Assembly (NCBI GenBank): GCA_903907995.1
Contig: CAIVQH010000060.1
Location: 124,001 to 188,000, forward strand
Source of the DNA: an uncultured Verrucomicrobiota bacterium
GTDB taxonomy: Bacteria; Verrucomicrobiota; Verrucomicrobiia; Limisphaerales; UBA9464
DNA length: 64,000 nt
Direction: 5' to 3'
The translations under genes and the position numbers were made by a program. A model generated the notes under the pieces. The model was not told the origin of the DNA, did not search any database, and was given only the letters and a program-made list of their open reading frames with translations. Of the stretch, positions 56,640 to 64,000 are shown in pieces; the first letter of the stretch is position 1; the number at the start of each line of letters is the position of its first letter.

Positions 56640-59243
56640 TCAGCCTTTTACAAAGCTCAGCTCATCCTCGCGCCCGGCGCTGACTTTCACGGTATCCCCT
56701 GGCTTGAACTCGCCGGCCAGCAGGCGCGTGGCCAGCGGATTGAGAAGCTTGTCCTGGATCGCGCGTTTGAGCGGGCGCGCGCCGAACTGCGGGTCGTACC
56801 CCTCGGTGGCGAGCAGCTTCTTGGCGGCCTCGTCCACGACGAGGGTGAGATGCTGGTCCGCGAGGCGTTTCACGACGCGGATCAGCTGGATATCGACAAT
56901 CTTCGTCAACTCCGACTCGTCCAGGCTGTGGAAAATGATCGTGTCGTCCACCCGGTTCAGAAATTCGGGCCGGAAATGGCGCTTCAGCTCGGCCATCACC
57001 TTTTCCTCCATCGTGCGACGGGCACCGACGGTCGTGCGGCCGTCCATGAAGTATTTCTGGATGATCGGTGAGCCGATGTTCGAGGTCATAACCACGATGG
57101 TATTCTTGAAATCCACCGTGCGGCCCTGACCATCGGTCAGGCGGCCGTCGTCCAGCACCTGGAGCAGGACGTTGAAGACATCGGAATGGGCCTTCTCGAT
57201 CTCGTCAAAGAGCACGACCGAGTAGGGCCGGCGACGGACGGCCTCGCTGAGCTGGCCACCTTCCTCGTAACCGACATAGCCCGGAGGCGCGCCGACCAGC
57301 CGGGAGACGGTGTGCTTTTCCATGTATTCCGACATGTCGATGCGGATCATCGCCTGCTCGTCGTCGAACAGGAATTCGGCGAGCGCCCGCGCCAGCTCGG
57401 TTTTGCCGACTCCCGTCGGGCCAAGGAAAATGAAGGAACCGATGGGGCGGTTCGGGTCACCCAACCCGGAACGGGCCCGGCGCACCGAATCGGAAACGGC
57501 GCGAATGGCTTCGGCCTGGCCGATGACCCGGTCCCCCAGCCGCTGCTCCATCTTCACGAGCTTCTCGCGCTCGCCTTCAAGCATCTTGGTCACGGGAATG
57601 CCCGTCCACGACGCGACCACCTTGGCGATGTCCTCTTCGGTGACCTCCTGACGCAGCAGGTGCGTCTTGGCACCGCTGTTGAGCGACTGTTTCTCGACGG
57701 CGGCGAGTTTCTTCTCCAGGTCGGGGATTTTGCCGTACTGGACCTCAGCAGCCTTGTGCAGGTCGCCCTTGCGACTGGCCTGCTCCAACTCGGTCTTGGC
57801 CTGCTCCAACTGTGTCTGGATCAGGCTGACGGCGTTGATGGCGGCCTTCTCGTTCTGCCACTGCGCGGTGAGCGCGGCGGATTTTTCCTTCAGGTTGGCC
57901 AGCTCGCCATCAAGCTTCTTGAGCCGTTCCTTGCTGGCATCGTCGCGCTCCTTGGCGAGCGAGGTGCGCTCGATCTGGAGCTGCAGAATCTGCCGGTCGA
58001 ACTGGTCGAGCTCGGTCGGCTTGGAATCGAGCTCCATTTTCAGACGCGAAGCGGATTCATCCACGAGATCCACGGCCTTGTCGGGCAGAAAGCGGTCGCT
58101 GATGTAGCGGTGGGAAAGCGTGGCGGCGGCCACGAGTGCGGAATCTTGGATACGCACGCCATGGTGCGTCTCGTAGCGCTCCTTCAGGCCGCGCAGGATG
58201 GCGATGGTGCTCTCGACGCTGGGCTCGGCGACATAGACCGGCTGGAAGCGGCGTTCCAGCGCGGGGTCTTTCTCCACGTGCTTGCGGTACTCATCGAGCG
58301 TGGTGGCACCGACACAGCGGAGTTCGCCGCGGGCGAGCTGCGGCTTGAGCATGTTCGCCGCGTCGGCCGAACCCTCGGCCTTGCCGGCGCCCACGATGGT
58401 GTGCAGCTCGTCGATGAAGAGGATGATCTTGCCCTCGCTCGCGGTGACTTCCTTGAGGAAGGCCTTGAGGCGTTCCTCGAATTCACCCCGGAATTTCGCA
58501 CCGGCGACCATCGCGCCGAGGTCCATGGCGATGACGCGCTTGTTCTTCAGCGACTCAGGGACATCGCCATCCACGATGCGTTTGGCGAGACCTTCGACGA
58601 TGGCGGTCTTGCCGACGCCCGGTTCGCCGATGAGCACGGGATTGTTCTTCGTGCGGCGGGTGAGCACCTGCATCACCCGGCGGATCTCGTCGTCGCGGCC
58701 GATGACGGGATCGATCTTGCCCTGCCGGGCCAGGGCGGTGAGATCCTTGCCGTATTTCTCCAGCGTCTGGATCTTGTCCTCGGGACTCTGGTCGGTAATG
58801 CGCTGGTTAACGCGCAGTTCGAGGAGCGCCTTCAGCACGGCGTCGCGTTTGAGGGCGTGCTTGGCAAAAATGCGCTTCAGCGAATCACCGCCCTTATCCA
58901 GCAGGCCGAGCAGGAGGTGCTCGGTGGAGACGAACTCGTCCTTCAGTTTTTTCGCCTCGCCCGTGGCGGCGTTCAGCGAGTTTTGAAAATCTTGCGACGG
59001 ATAAACCTGCGAAGCGCCCTGTACCTTGGCGCGGCGACCGAGCTCGGCGTCCAAGTCGGCAGTAAAGCCGCCGATGCTCACGCCGAGCTTTTGTAGGAGC
59101 TGCGGCACGAAACCGTCCTCCTGCTCCGCCAGGGCCAGCGCCAGGTGCTCGCCATCGAGCTGCTGGTGTGAGCGCGACTGGGCGGTTTCCTGGGCTGCCT
59201 GAATCGCCTCCTGAGCCTTGATCGTAAGTTTGTCCAACTGCAT
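56640..59243 (-). CDS. clpB: ATP-dependent chaperone ClpB
   Basis: 867 residues from the ATG at 59243 ([20 protein letters not shown]). A disaggregase that threads aggregated proteins with DnaK. Clp-N repeats come first, then NBD1 with Walker [21 protein letters not shown] and [20 protein letters not shown], the coiled-coil M domain (about 400-520, rich in E, K and Q), and NBD2 with [20 protein letters not shown] and [20 protein letters not shown]. The C terminus ends EDELSFVKG. No HrcA (CIRCE) operator is seen upstream. Confidence 0.97.
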   Translation of the reverse strand: MQLDKLTIKAQEAIQAAQETAQSRSHQQLDGEHLALALAEQEDGFVPQLLQKLGVSIGGFTADLDAELGRRAKVQGASQVYPSQDFQNSLNAATGEAKKLKDEFVSTEHLLLGLLDKGGDSLKRIFAKHALKRDAVLKALLELRVNQRITDQSPEDKIQTLEKYGKDLTALARQGKIDPVIGRDDEIRRVMQVLTRRTKNNPVLIGEPGVGKTAIVEGLAKRIVDGDVPESLKNKRVIAMDLGAMVAGAKFRGEFEERLKAFLKEVTASEGKIILFIDELHTIVGAGKAEGSADAANMLKPQLARGELRCVGATTLDEYRKHVEKDPALERRFQPVYVAEPSVESTIAILRGLKERYETHHGVRIQDSALVAAATLSHRYISDRFLPDKAVDLVDESASRLKMELDSKPTELDQFDRQILQLQIERTSLAKERDDASKERLKKLDGELANLKEKSAALTAQWQNEKAAINAVSLIQTQLEQAKTELEQASRKGDLHKAAEVQYGKIPDLEKKLAAVEKQSLNSGAKTHLLRQEVTEEDIAKVVASWTGIPVTKMLEGEREKLVKMEQRLGDRVIGQAEAIRAVSDSVRRARSGLGDPNRPIGSFIFLGPTGVGKTELARALAEFLFDDEQAMIRIDMSEYMEKHTVSRLVGAPPGYVGYEEGGQLSEAVRRRPYSVVLFDEIEKAHSDVFNVLLQVLDDGRLTDGQGRTVDFKNTIVVMTSNIGSPIIQKYFMDGRTTVGARRTMEEKVMAELKRHFRPEFLNRVDDTIIFHSLDESELTKIVDIQLIRVVKRLADQHLTLVVDEAAKKLLATEGYDPQFGARPLKRAIQDKLLNPLATRLLAGEFKPGDTVKVSAGREDELSFVKG

Positions 59244-59392
59244 GCGCCACGCTACGCATGACCGGTGCCATGACGGCAACGCCGGGATTGGCTAGAATTA
59301 GGCCCCGATTGCGCCCCACCGGTGTGCCTGAGTGAGCCAATTAGGCGCCACTGGGCAACCAGTGTGCCTTAGGTCCCAATCCCGCGAAAGGG

Positions 59393-59716
59393 TCAGTAGC
59401 GCGGCACCTGCGGGTCCACCTCGACGCTCCAGCGGTCGATGCCGCCGCTCAGATTGGTCAGCCGGGTAAACCCCTGGCCGCGCAGAAAGGCGATGGCGTG
59501 CGCACTGCGAACGCCATGATGGCAATAGACGACGATCTCTTCACCCTTCCAAGCTTCCAGTTCGCCAGCGCGTTCGGCCAACTCGCCGAGCGGCAGCAGA
59601 GTCGAGCCTGTCAGTGCGCAAAAGGCGTGTTCCTCCGCTTCCCGCACGTCGAGCAGGCGAGGCGGCTTAGGCGAGCGCAGGCGGGAGGCAAGCTCGGTGG
59701 GCGAGAGGGAGGACAT
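59393..59716 (-). CDS. Rhodanese-domain protein
   Basis: 107 residues, a single rhodanese domain. LLDVREAEEHAFCALTGSTL is the conserved N-terminal motif and IVVYCHHGVRSAHAIAFLRG holds the active-site Cys65 with loop CHHGVR. Such small proteins accept and transfer sulfane sulfur. It is upstream of clpB on the same strand with about 150 bp between, and downstream of trxB. Confidence 0.92.
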   Translation of the reverse strand: MSSLSPTELASRLRSPKPPRLLDVREAEEHAFCALTGSTLLPLGELAERAGELEAWKGEEIVVYCHHGVRSAHAIAFLRGQGFTRLTNLSGGIDRWSVEVDPQVPRY

Positions 59717-59721
59717 TTTCA

Positions 59722-59815
59722 GAAATCAGTAAATCAGTGATCAGTAAACCGTAATTCAGGATTGAGCGGTCGATGCCATCGTCTGATTACTGATTCACTG
59801 TTTACTGATCACTGT
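59722..59815. repeat. CAGTGATCAGT-type inverted repeat element
   Basis: Left arm 59722-59759 (AATCAGTAAATCAGTGATCA...) and right arm 59782-59815 (CTGATTACTGATTCACTGTT...). Second copy of the family seen at 53177-53294; lies between trxB and the rhodanese gene. Confidence 0.65.
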
Positions 59816-59820
59816 CCCGC

Positions 59821-60750
59821 TCAGGCGTTCAGTCCTGCCAGATAACGCTCGGCCTCGATGGCGGCGGCGCAGCCCATGCCGGCGGCAGTGATGGCCTGGC
59901 GATAGACAGAGTCCGCGCAGTCGCCGGCGACGAAGACGCCCGGGACAGTCGTGGCCATGCCTTTGCCGAGGACGAAATAGCCGGCATCGTCCAAGGCCAG
60001 CTGGCCCTTGAAAAGCTGCGTGTTCGGCACATGTCCAATGGCCACAAAGAGGCCCGCGCTGGGCAGGAACGATTCCTCTCCAGTCTTGAGGTTCTTGAGC
60101 TTCACGCCGGTCATCTTGCCAGAGGCGACGTCCTGCACTTCGGTCACGGCGGAATCCCAGATCGGCTTGATCTTGGGGTTCGCCAGCGTGCGGTCGGCCA
60201 TGATTTTCGACGCCCGCAGCGAATCGCGGCGATGCACGAGATAGACAATGGAGCCAAAGCGGGTGAGGAAGTTCGCCTCTTCGCAGGCGGAATCGCCGCC
60301 GCCGACCACGACGAGCGGCTGGTTGCGGAATACCGGCAGCGCACCGTCGCAGGTGGCGCAGTAGGTCACGCCTTTCTTCTCCAGCTCATGTTCGCCCGGC
60401 ACGCCCAAATGCTTGTGGCCCGCTCCGCTGGCGATGATGAGCGTCTGCGTGTCCACCAGATCGCCATCCACGACCAGTCTGATCGGCTTCGCGGCGAGAT
60501 CGACGGACTCGACCGTGCCAAATTTGATCTTCGCGCCGAATTTCTCGGCCTGGGATTGCATCCGCGTCATCAGCTCATAGCCGTCCACACCCTCCGGAAA
60601 GCCGGGGAAATTCTCCACGATGCTGGTGGTGGTCAGCAGGCCGCCGGGCATGACGCCGGTGAGGACGAGCGGGTTGAGATTCGCACGGGCAGTGTAAATG
60701 GCGGCGGTAAGTCCTGCACAACCCGTGCCGATGATGACGACGTTTTCCAT
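59821..60750 (-). CDS. trxB: Thioredoxin-disulfide reductase
   Basis: 309 residues, the low-molecular-weight bacterial type. It transfers electrons from NADPH through FAD to thioredoxin. FAD-binding VVIIGTGCAGLTAAIYTARA (8-13), the redox pair CATC (Cys131, Cys134) in VTYCATCDGALPV, the NADPH motif VVVGGGDSACEEANFLTRFG, VHRRDSLRASKIM, and the C-terminal FAD motif VPGVFVAGDCADSVYRQAIT are all in place. The usual GSGPAG is GTGCAG here. Confidence 0.96.
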   Translation of the reverse strand: MENVVIIGTGCAGLTAAIYTARANLNPLVLTGVMPGGLLTTTSIVENFPGFPEGVDGYELMTRMQSQAEKFGAKIKFGTVESVDLAAKPIRLVVDGDLVDTQTLIIASGAGHKHLGVPGEHELEKKGVTYCATCDGALPVFRNQPLVVVGGGDSACEEANFLTRFGSIVYLVHRRDSLRASKIMADRTLANPKIKPIWDSAVTEVQDVASGKMTGVKLKNLKTGEESFLPSAGLFVAIGHVPNTQLFKGQLALDDAGYFVLGKGMATTVPGVFVAGDCADSVYRQAITAAGMGCAAAIEAERYLAGLNA

Positions 60751-60898
60751 AAGGCGGAGGGACGGTAAGGGCGGGGCGGAAGCGTAGCAAGAAGACGGAC
60801 GATCAGCTCAAGCATGAGATTTGTCGGTTGCCGCTTATGGCCGTGGACGATGTTGACGGAGGTACGCGCAGGGAAGCACTAACGACTCGTAATTTCAT

Positions 60899-60925
60899 TA
60901 AAGTCCTAGGGTTCGCTGCCGATGA
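60899..60925 (+). promoter_or_regulatory. Sigma-28-type promoter of flagellin 1
   Basis: TAAAGTCC, an 11-base spacer, then GCCGATGA. The consensus is TAAAGTTT-N11-GCCGATAA, so 13 of 16 positions agree at the ideal spacing. The flagellin leader begins about 20 bases downstream. Confidence 0.8.
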
Positions 60926-60944
60926 AGGTGGTGTCAGTCAGGCG

Positions 60945-61063
60945 GCCGGCAGCCAGAAATAGCCGGCGGGAAAACGGTGGACGCCCATTTGAAGGTCCAT
61001 CCACGGCAAGGACGCCGTGCAACAAACAATGCCCCGCAAGGGGCAAACTCACGGATAGAGTTT
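60945..61063 (+). promoter_or_regulatory. Flagellin leader RNA, copy 1
   Basis: Four helices in order: H1 GCCGGC/GCCGGC (60945-60950, 60962-60967, 11-nt loop); H2 GGTGGAC/GTCCATC (60976-60982, 60995-61001); H3 CACGGC/GCCGTG (61002-61007, 61014-61019) with loop AAGGAC; H4 TGCCCC/GGGGCA (61030-61035, 61040-61045) with loop GCAA. Then comes ACTCACGGATAGAG as ribosome-binding region. The GGA in the H3 loop and the GGA before the start match CsrA-type sites. Confidence 0.7.
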
Positions 61064-61862
61064 ATGGTCATCAATACTAACGGCTCAAAACGGTGCTCGC
61101 TACCTCGCGGATTCGAGCGCAATGCTCAGCAAATCCCTCGGTCGTCTGTCTTCCGGCTCGAAGCTCACTTCACCGCAAGATGATGCCGCCGGTCTTGCAG
61201 TTTCCGTTCGGTTCGACGCACAGGTCAGCCGGATCGGTGCGGCCATCTCCAATCTGGGCAATGCCACTTCATTCAACCAGACGCAGGATGGTTATCTTAG
61301 CAAAGTCGGCAAGGCGCTCGATCGCATGAGCGAACTCAGCGTCCTCTCGCAGGATGTCACCAAGTCTGACAGCGATCGGTCCCTCTATAACGCCGAATTC
61401 ACGCAGCTCGGATCCTATGTCAATGACATCGCGACCAAGCAGTTCAACGGAGTCAACCTGTTTGACGGCACCGCCCTGAACGTGACGACGGACGGCGACG
61501 GCTCCACCGTGGCCACCTCGGGAGTCAATCTCGCGGCCTCGGCCTACACCACGGCCACGGGTTCGACCGTGGACACCGCCGCGAATGCGGCCACCGCCCT
61601 GACCAACGTCAAGGCGGCCATCGATCAGCTTTCAACGGATCGCGCCAACCTGGGGGCGAACTTGTCGGTGATGGGTTCCTACAGCGCGCAGCTGAGCGTG
61701 CTGAGCGACAACCTCAGCCAGGCCAACAGCCGGATCAAGGATGTCGATGTCGCGCAGGAAAGCACGAACTTCGCCAAGGCGAACATCCTGGTCCAGGCAG
61801 ACACCGCGATGCTGGCCCAGGCGAATTCCTCGTCGCAGTCGGTGATGAAGCTGATGCAGTAA
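61064..61862 (+). CDS. Flagellin 1, N terminus frameshifted
   Basis: Short flagellin, about 265 residues if repaired. From the ATG at 61064 (MVINTNGS) the frame is lost at an A-run (61087-61090); dropping one A gives NGARYLADSSAMLSKSLGRL, which lines up with flagellin 2. The open part from the ATG at 61122 (246 residues) has the D0/D1 core (RLSSGSKLTSPQDDAAGLAV, FNQTQDGYLSKVGKALDRMS, GSYSAQLSVLSDNLSQANSR, STNFAKANILVQADTAMLAQ) and almost no variable D2/D3 region. Without the first ~20 residues it should not polymerise normally. Either a sequencing or assembly error in the A-run, or a real lesion. The promoter, leader and terminator are all intact. Confidence 0.85.
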
Positions 61863-61882
61863 TCTGGTCAGAACACAGCTCG

Positions 61883-61916
61883 GGCCCGGATGGTGTCAAA
61901 GCCGTCCGGGCCTTTT
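61883..61916 (+). terminator. Rho-independent terminator of flagellin 1
   Basis: GGCCCGGATGG pairs with CCGTCCGGGCC (61883-61893, 61902-61912), followed by TTTT. Confidence 0.85.
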
Positions 61917-61990
61917 CATTTCATATCCAGGTCGAGTCGGATGCGTCTTCGCATGTCTGACCATTTTAGTCCCGGACGGGCACAAATAAC

Positions 61991-62017
61991 TCAAGTCTCC
62001 ACGGCAGCTGCCGATAT
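61991..62017 (+). promoter_or_regulatory. Sigma-28-type promoter of the orphan leader
   Basis: TCAAGTCT, 11-base spacer, GCCGATAT. The -10 half matches GCCGATAA in seven of eight bases. It is followed by a flagellin-type leader but no recognisable flagellin. Confidence 0.65.
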
Positions 62018-62035
62018 CAGATGGACTAGAAAAGG

Positions 62036-62154
62036 TGCCGGCCACCGAAAACACCGGCAGGGGAACGCGGTGAGCATCCCGGTCAGACACGCTCACTCAC
62101 GGCAAGGAAGCCGTGGCAGCCGCCCGCAAGGGCCAACCACTCACGGATCGAGTC
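62036..62154 (+). promoter_or_regulatory. Flagellin leader RNA, orphan copy
   Basis: Same helix order as the two flagellin leaders: H1 TGCCGG/CCGGCA (62036-62041, 62054-62059), H2 GGTGAGC/GCTCACT, H3 CACGGC/GCCGTG (62098-62103, 62110-62115) with loop AAGGAA, H4 GCCC/GGGC with loop GCAA, and the start region CTCACGGATCGAG before an ATG at 62155. Confidence 0.65.
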
Positions 62155-62604
62155 ATGGTCACCACCACCAGCGTCGTATCGCCACGCAGCGAGCGACATT
62201 CCGCCGAATCGGGCACCTCGCCCGGCTGGCTCCCCCAGTCTGCCCCGCCCCGGCGCGGCTCATCCCGGTCGGAAGTGAAACTTTCCGCGGTGCCACCGCG
62301 GCCGGCCGGCAATTCTTTGGATTGCTTCGCCGACATTGTCGGGTGTCCCCAAGTCGTCACCGCCTTGCCTGGTCCAGGCAGCGAGCCTGCCGTTGTCAGA
62401 TCATCCGGGAGACGAATGCGCGGATGCGGCAGCGACAGCCGTCCGCGACCTGTCGGCCGCCCCGGGAATGCGGAACCCATGCGCCCACCGGAACCAGGCG
62501 GGACGCGTCGCGAGAGGATGCCAGTGACGCCCCCCTTCTGTATCATATCCGGACCGCTCCTTCGCCGCGGGTCCCGGGCCAACCGGAGGGGGCACCATGT
62601 CTGA
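62155..62604 (+). CDS. Open frame behind the orphan flagellin leader, no family
   Basis: 149 codons starting MVTTTSVVSPRS at the position where flagellin would start (flagellin 2 begins MVINTNTSAMNG). The rest is arginine-, proline- and serine-rich and shows no flagellin core or membrane segment. It may be a chance frame over a deleted third flagellin. The 5' signals are convincing, the protein is not. Confidence 0.2.
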   Translation: MVTTTSVVSPRSERHSAESGTSPGWLPQSAPPRRGSSRSEVKLSAVPPRPAGNSLDCFADIVGCPQVVTALPGPGSEPAVVRSSGRRMRGCGSDSRPRPVGRPGNAEPMRPPEPGGTRRERMPVTPPFCIISGPLLRRGSRANRRGHHV

Positions 62605-62795
62605 TCCGTCCCTGAGGCGTTTTCCGCGGCGCGGCCTGCGTCGCCGGCCCATCGCAAAATCGCACGAATCTCTCGGAAAGCATCGCCCCGACTGCACCCG
62701 GCCGGCACCGGCTGGCGGGACCGGAAAGCCCACGGAGGCGGCCACATTCTGTGTGCGGGTCGAAAGATGTGAAATTACGGACATCTTCATATATC
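62605..62795. other. Intergenic region, no gene recognised
   Basis: GC-rich spacer ending in an AT-rich stretch before the flagellin 2 promoter. Nothing recognisable. Confidence 0.4.
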
Positions 62796-62799
62796 TATA

Positions 62800-62826
62800 T
62801 AAAGAATCGGACGAATGTTCCGATAT
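62800..62826 (+). promoter_or_regulatory. Sigma-28-type promoter of flagellin 2
   Basis: TAAAGAAT, 11-base spacer, TCCGATAT. The AT-rich sequence just upstream (TATATCTATA) could act as an UP element. Confidence 0.75.
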
Positions 62827-62837
62827 AAGATTTGGCG

Positions 62838-62955
62838 GCCGGCGGCCATAAAAGGCCGGCAGGGATCAGGGTGATGCCCGGGAAAGTTCACCGCGTGGCA
62901 GGGATGCCACGGCAACAATGCCCCCAATGGGGGTGACTCAAGGATAGGAGTCCAT
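62838..62955 (+). promoter_or_regulatory. Flagellin leader RNA, copy 2
   Basis: H1 GCCGGC/GCCGGC (62838-62843, 62855-62860, 11-nt loop), H2 GGTGA/TCACC, H3 CGTGGC/GCCACG (62894-62899, 62906-62911) with loop AGGGAT, H4 CCCCC/GGGGG (62921-62925, 62929-62933). The ribosome-binding region CAAGGATAGGAG (62939-62950) contains both the Shine-Dalgarno and an AAGGA motif. Confidence 0.7.
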
Positions 62956-63759
62956 ATGGTAATCAACACTAACACATCAGCAATGAACGGCGCGCGGATG
63001 CTCGCCGACTCGTCAGCGGCGCTCAGCAAGTCCCTCGCGCGATTGTCCTCCGGCTCGAAGATCACTTCGCCGGCGGATGACGCCGCGGGTCTCGCCGTGT
63101 CGGTCCGGTTCGACGCTCAGATCAGCCGCATCGGTGCGGCCAGCTCCAACATCGGCAACGCCATCTCGTTCAACCAGACGCAGGATGGCTACATGGGCAA
63201 GGTCAGCAACGCGCTCAATCGCATGAGCGAGCTGTCGGTCCTTTCCCAGGACGTGACCAAGTCGGATTCGGATCGCGCCCTGTACAACGCGGAGTTCACC
63301 CAGCTCGGCTCGTACATCAACGACACGGCGACCAAGCAGTTCAACGGGGTCAACCTGTTCGACGGCACGGCGCTCAATGTGACCACTGACAGCGAAGGCA
63401 ACACCCTGGCCACCACTGGCGTCAACCTGGCGGCGAGCGCCTACACCACGGCGACCGGTTCCACGATCGACACCGCGGCCAATGCGGCCACCGCCCTGAC
63501 CAACGTCAAGGCGGCCATTGACCAGCTCTCCAAGGACCGCGCCAACCTTGGTGCGAACATCTCCGTGCTGGGCAGCTACAATGACCAGCTGTCGGTGCTC
63601 AAGGACAACCTGAGCTCGGCCAACAGCCGCATCAAGGATGTCGATGTCGCCACCGAGAGCACCAACTTCGCCAAGGCGAACATCCTGGTCCAGGCCGGCA
63701 CCTCGATGCTCGCGCAGGCGAATTCGTCCTCGCAGTCGGTGCTGAAGCTGCTGCAGTAA
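62956..63759 (+). CDS. Flagellin 2
   Basis: 267 residues, the complete partner of flagellin 1. MVINTNTSAMNGARMLADSS is the D0 start, and RLSSGSKITSPADDAAGLAV with FDAQISRIGAASSNIGNAIS follow. The C-terminal D1/D0 half is SYNDQLSVLKDNLSSANSRI, STNFAKANILVQAGTSMLAQ and ANSSSQSVLKLLQ. The middle is only ~100 residues (FNGVNLFDGTALNVTTDSEG), so the filament surface domain is minimal. The main filament protein, exported by the flagellar type III apparatus. The two copies are nearly identical apart from the 5' lesion, suggesting recent tandem duplication. Confidence 0.96.
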   Translation: MVINTNTSAMNGARMLADSSAALSKSLARLSSGSKITSPADDAAGLAVSVRFDAQISRIGAASSNIGNAISFNQTQDGYMGKVSNALNRMSELSVLSQDVTKSDSDRALYNAEFTQLGSYINDTATKQFNGVNLFDGTALNVTTDSEGNTLATTGVNLAASAYTTATGSTIDTAANAATALTNVKAAIDQLSKDRANLGANISVLGSYNDQLSVLKDNLSSANSRIKDVDVATESTNFAKANILVQAGTSMLAQANSSSQSVLKLLQ

Positions 63760-63795
63760 GCAGAGCCAAGGCGCCTTGAGGCGCGGGTCTCCACG

Positions 63796-63830
63796 CCCCG
63801 GCGGTGCGCAAGCGCCGCCGGGGTCTTTTT
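63796..63830 (+). terminator. Rho-independent terminator of flagellin 2
   Basis: CCCCGGCG/CGCCGGGG (63796-63803, 63816-63823) with an inner GCGC/GCGC pair, then TCTTTTT. Confidence 0.85.
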
Positions 63831-63852
63831 CACCCGCCCGCATTCCGGCGGC

Positions 63853-63880
63853 TAAAGCTCCCGGGCGTTCCGGCCGATAA
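63853..63880 (+). promoter_or_regulatory. Sigma-28-like promoter of fliD
   Basis: TAAAGCTC, a 12-base spacer (one longer than ideal), then a perfect GCCGATAA. The ATG of fliD starts only 9 bases after the -10 element. Confidence 0.6.
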
Positions 63881-63888
63881 CACCGGCA

Positions 63889-64000
63889 ATGGCGGCAACA
63901 TCACCGACACTGGATCTGGGCGTCTCAGGACTGGCCTCGGGTTTTGACTGGCGTACGCTGGTCGAACAGCTGGCGCAGGCGGAGCGCACGCCGCAGACCC
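63889..64000 (+). CDS. fliD: Flagellar hook-associated protein 2 (filament cap), partial
   Basis: Opens with an ATG at 63889 and runs off the right edge: MAATSPTLDLGVSGLASGFD and WRTLVEQLAQAERTPQT. The SGLASG-D-x-x-x-LV-QL-x-x-AE-R-P pattern is the conserved FliD N terminus. FliD caps the growing filament. No Shine-Dalgarno precedes the ATG, and the putative promoter -10 ends at 63880, so the transcript may start at or next to the ATG. Confidence 0.85.
   Translation, partial: MAATSPTLDLGVSGLASGFDWRTLVEQLAQAERTPQT

Noticed and set aside
57186-59096. 636-codon open frame on the plus strand inside clpB
   Set aside because: Antisense shadow of a conserved gene; no domain is recognisable.
59244-59392. 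CIRCE (HrcA) operator before clpB
   Set aside because: No TTAGCACTC-N9-GAGTGCTAA sequence or good variant in the upstream region.
62097-62747. 216-codon minus-strand frame across the orphan leader region
   Set aside because: It runs antisense through the conserved promoter-leader cassette and has no recognisable domain.

Overview
The window is GC-rich, gene-dense bacterial chromosome and most likely comes from a member of the Verrucomicrobiota (Planctomycetota is the next guess). The pointers are two Ser/Thr kinases (one fused to WD40 repeats), a PEP-CTERM sorted exoprotein, a DUF6797 protein, a multi-haem cytochrome with a PA14-like front end, a cytochrome P460, a class II (adenosylcobalamin) ribonucleotide reductase and several families of short intergenic inverted repeats. 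This assignment is inference from gene content, not from a marker gene.

Layout. 1-8.8 kb (minus strand): a WD40-kinase, an RND adaptor lipoprotein and its RND pump, then the start of a MarC-type membrane protein. 8.8-10.4 kb: a MocR/GntR-aminotransferase regulator behind a strikingly symmetric four-half-site operator. 10.6-13.9 kb: nrdJ behind a structured leader. 14.1-15.1 kb: a DUF433/DUF5615 toxin-antitoxin-like pair and tRNA-Arg(TCG). 15.1-19.4 kb: an AT-rich, decayed accessory island next to the tRNA, with a broken AAA ATPase plus DUF4435 (PARIS-like) defence pair and an IS256-family transposase. 19.4-27.7 kb: ankyrin protein, ilvE, a DUF455/ATP-grasp fusion, proB, mazG and others. 28-41.4 kb: a second kinase, secreted and cell-surface proteins (one frameshifted repeat propeller), an SDR-like protein and a site-2 protease. 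41.6-53.1 kb: gcvP, hydrolases, acetyltransferases and periplasmic haem proteins. 53.3-60.8 kb: an LptF/G permease with a GAF histidine kinase, clpB, a rhodanese and trxB. 60.9-64 kb: the flagellin region, ending inside fliD.

The most interesting part is the flagellin region. Three cassettes, each a sigma-28-type promoter followed by a leader RNA with the same hairpin order, occur in 2 kb. Two precede flagellin genes (the first frameshifted in its N-terminal codons); the third precedes no recognisable flagellin. The leader hairpins covary between copies and one always shows a GGA-containing loop, with a second GGA at the ribosome-binding site, as expected of CsrA-type translational control. 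fliD has its own sigma-28-like promoter placed so close to the ATG that the mRNA may be leaderless.

Other items worth attention are the 92-bp symmetric operator upstream of the MocR gene, the hairpin leader of nrdJ, the DUF4435 gene whose only visible lesion is a TGA in place of the glycine codon of its E-G-K motif, the remnant copy of the ilvE 3' end beyond the ankyrin gene, and a REP-like repeat family (GTAGCAGCCG type).
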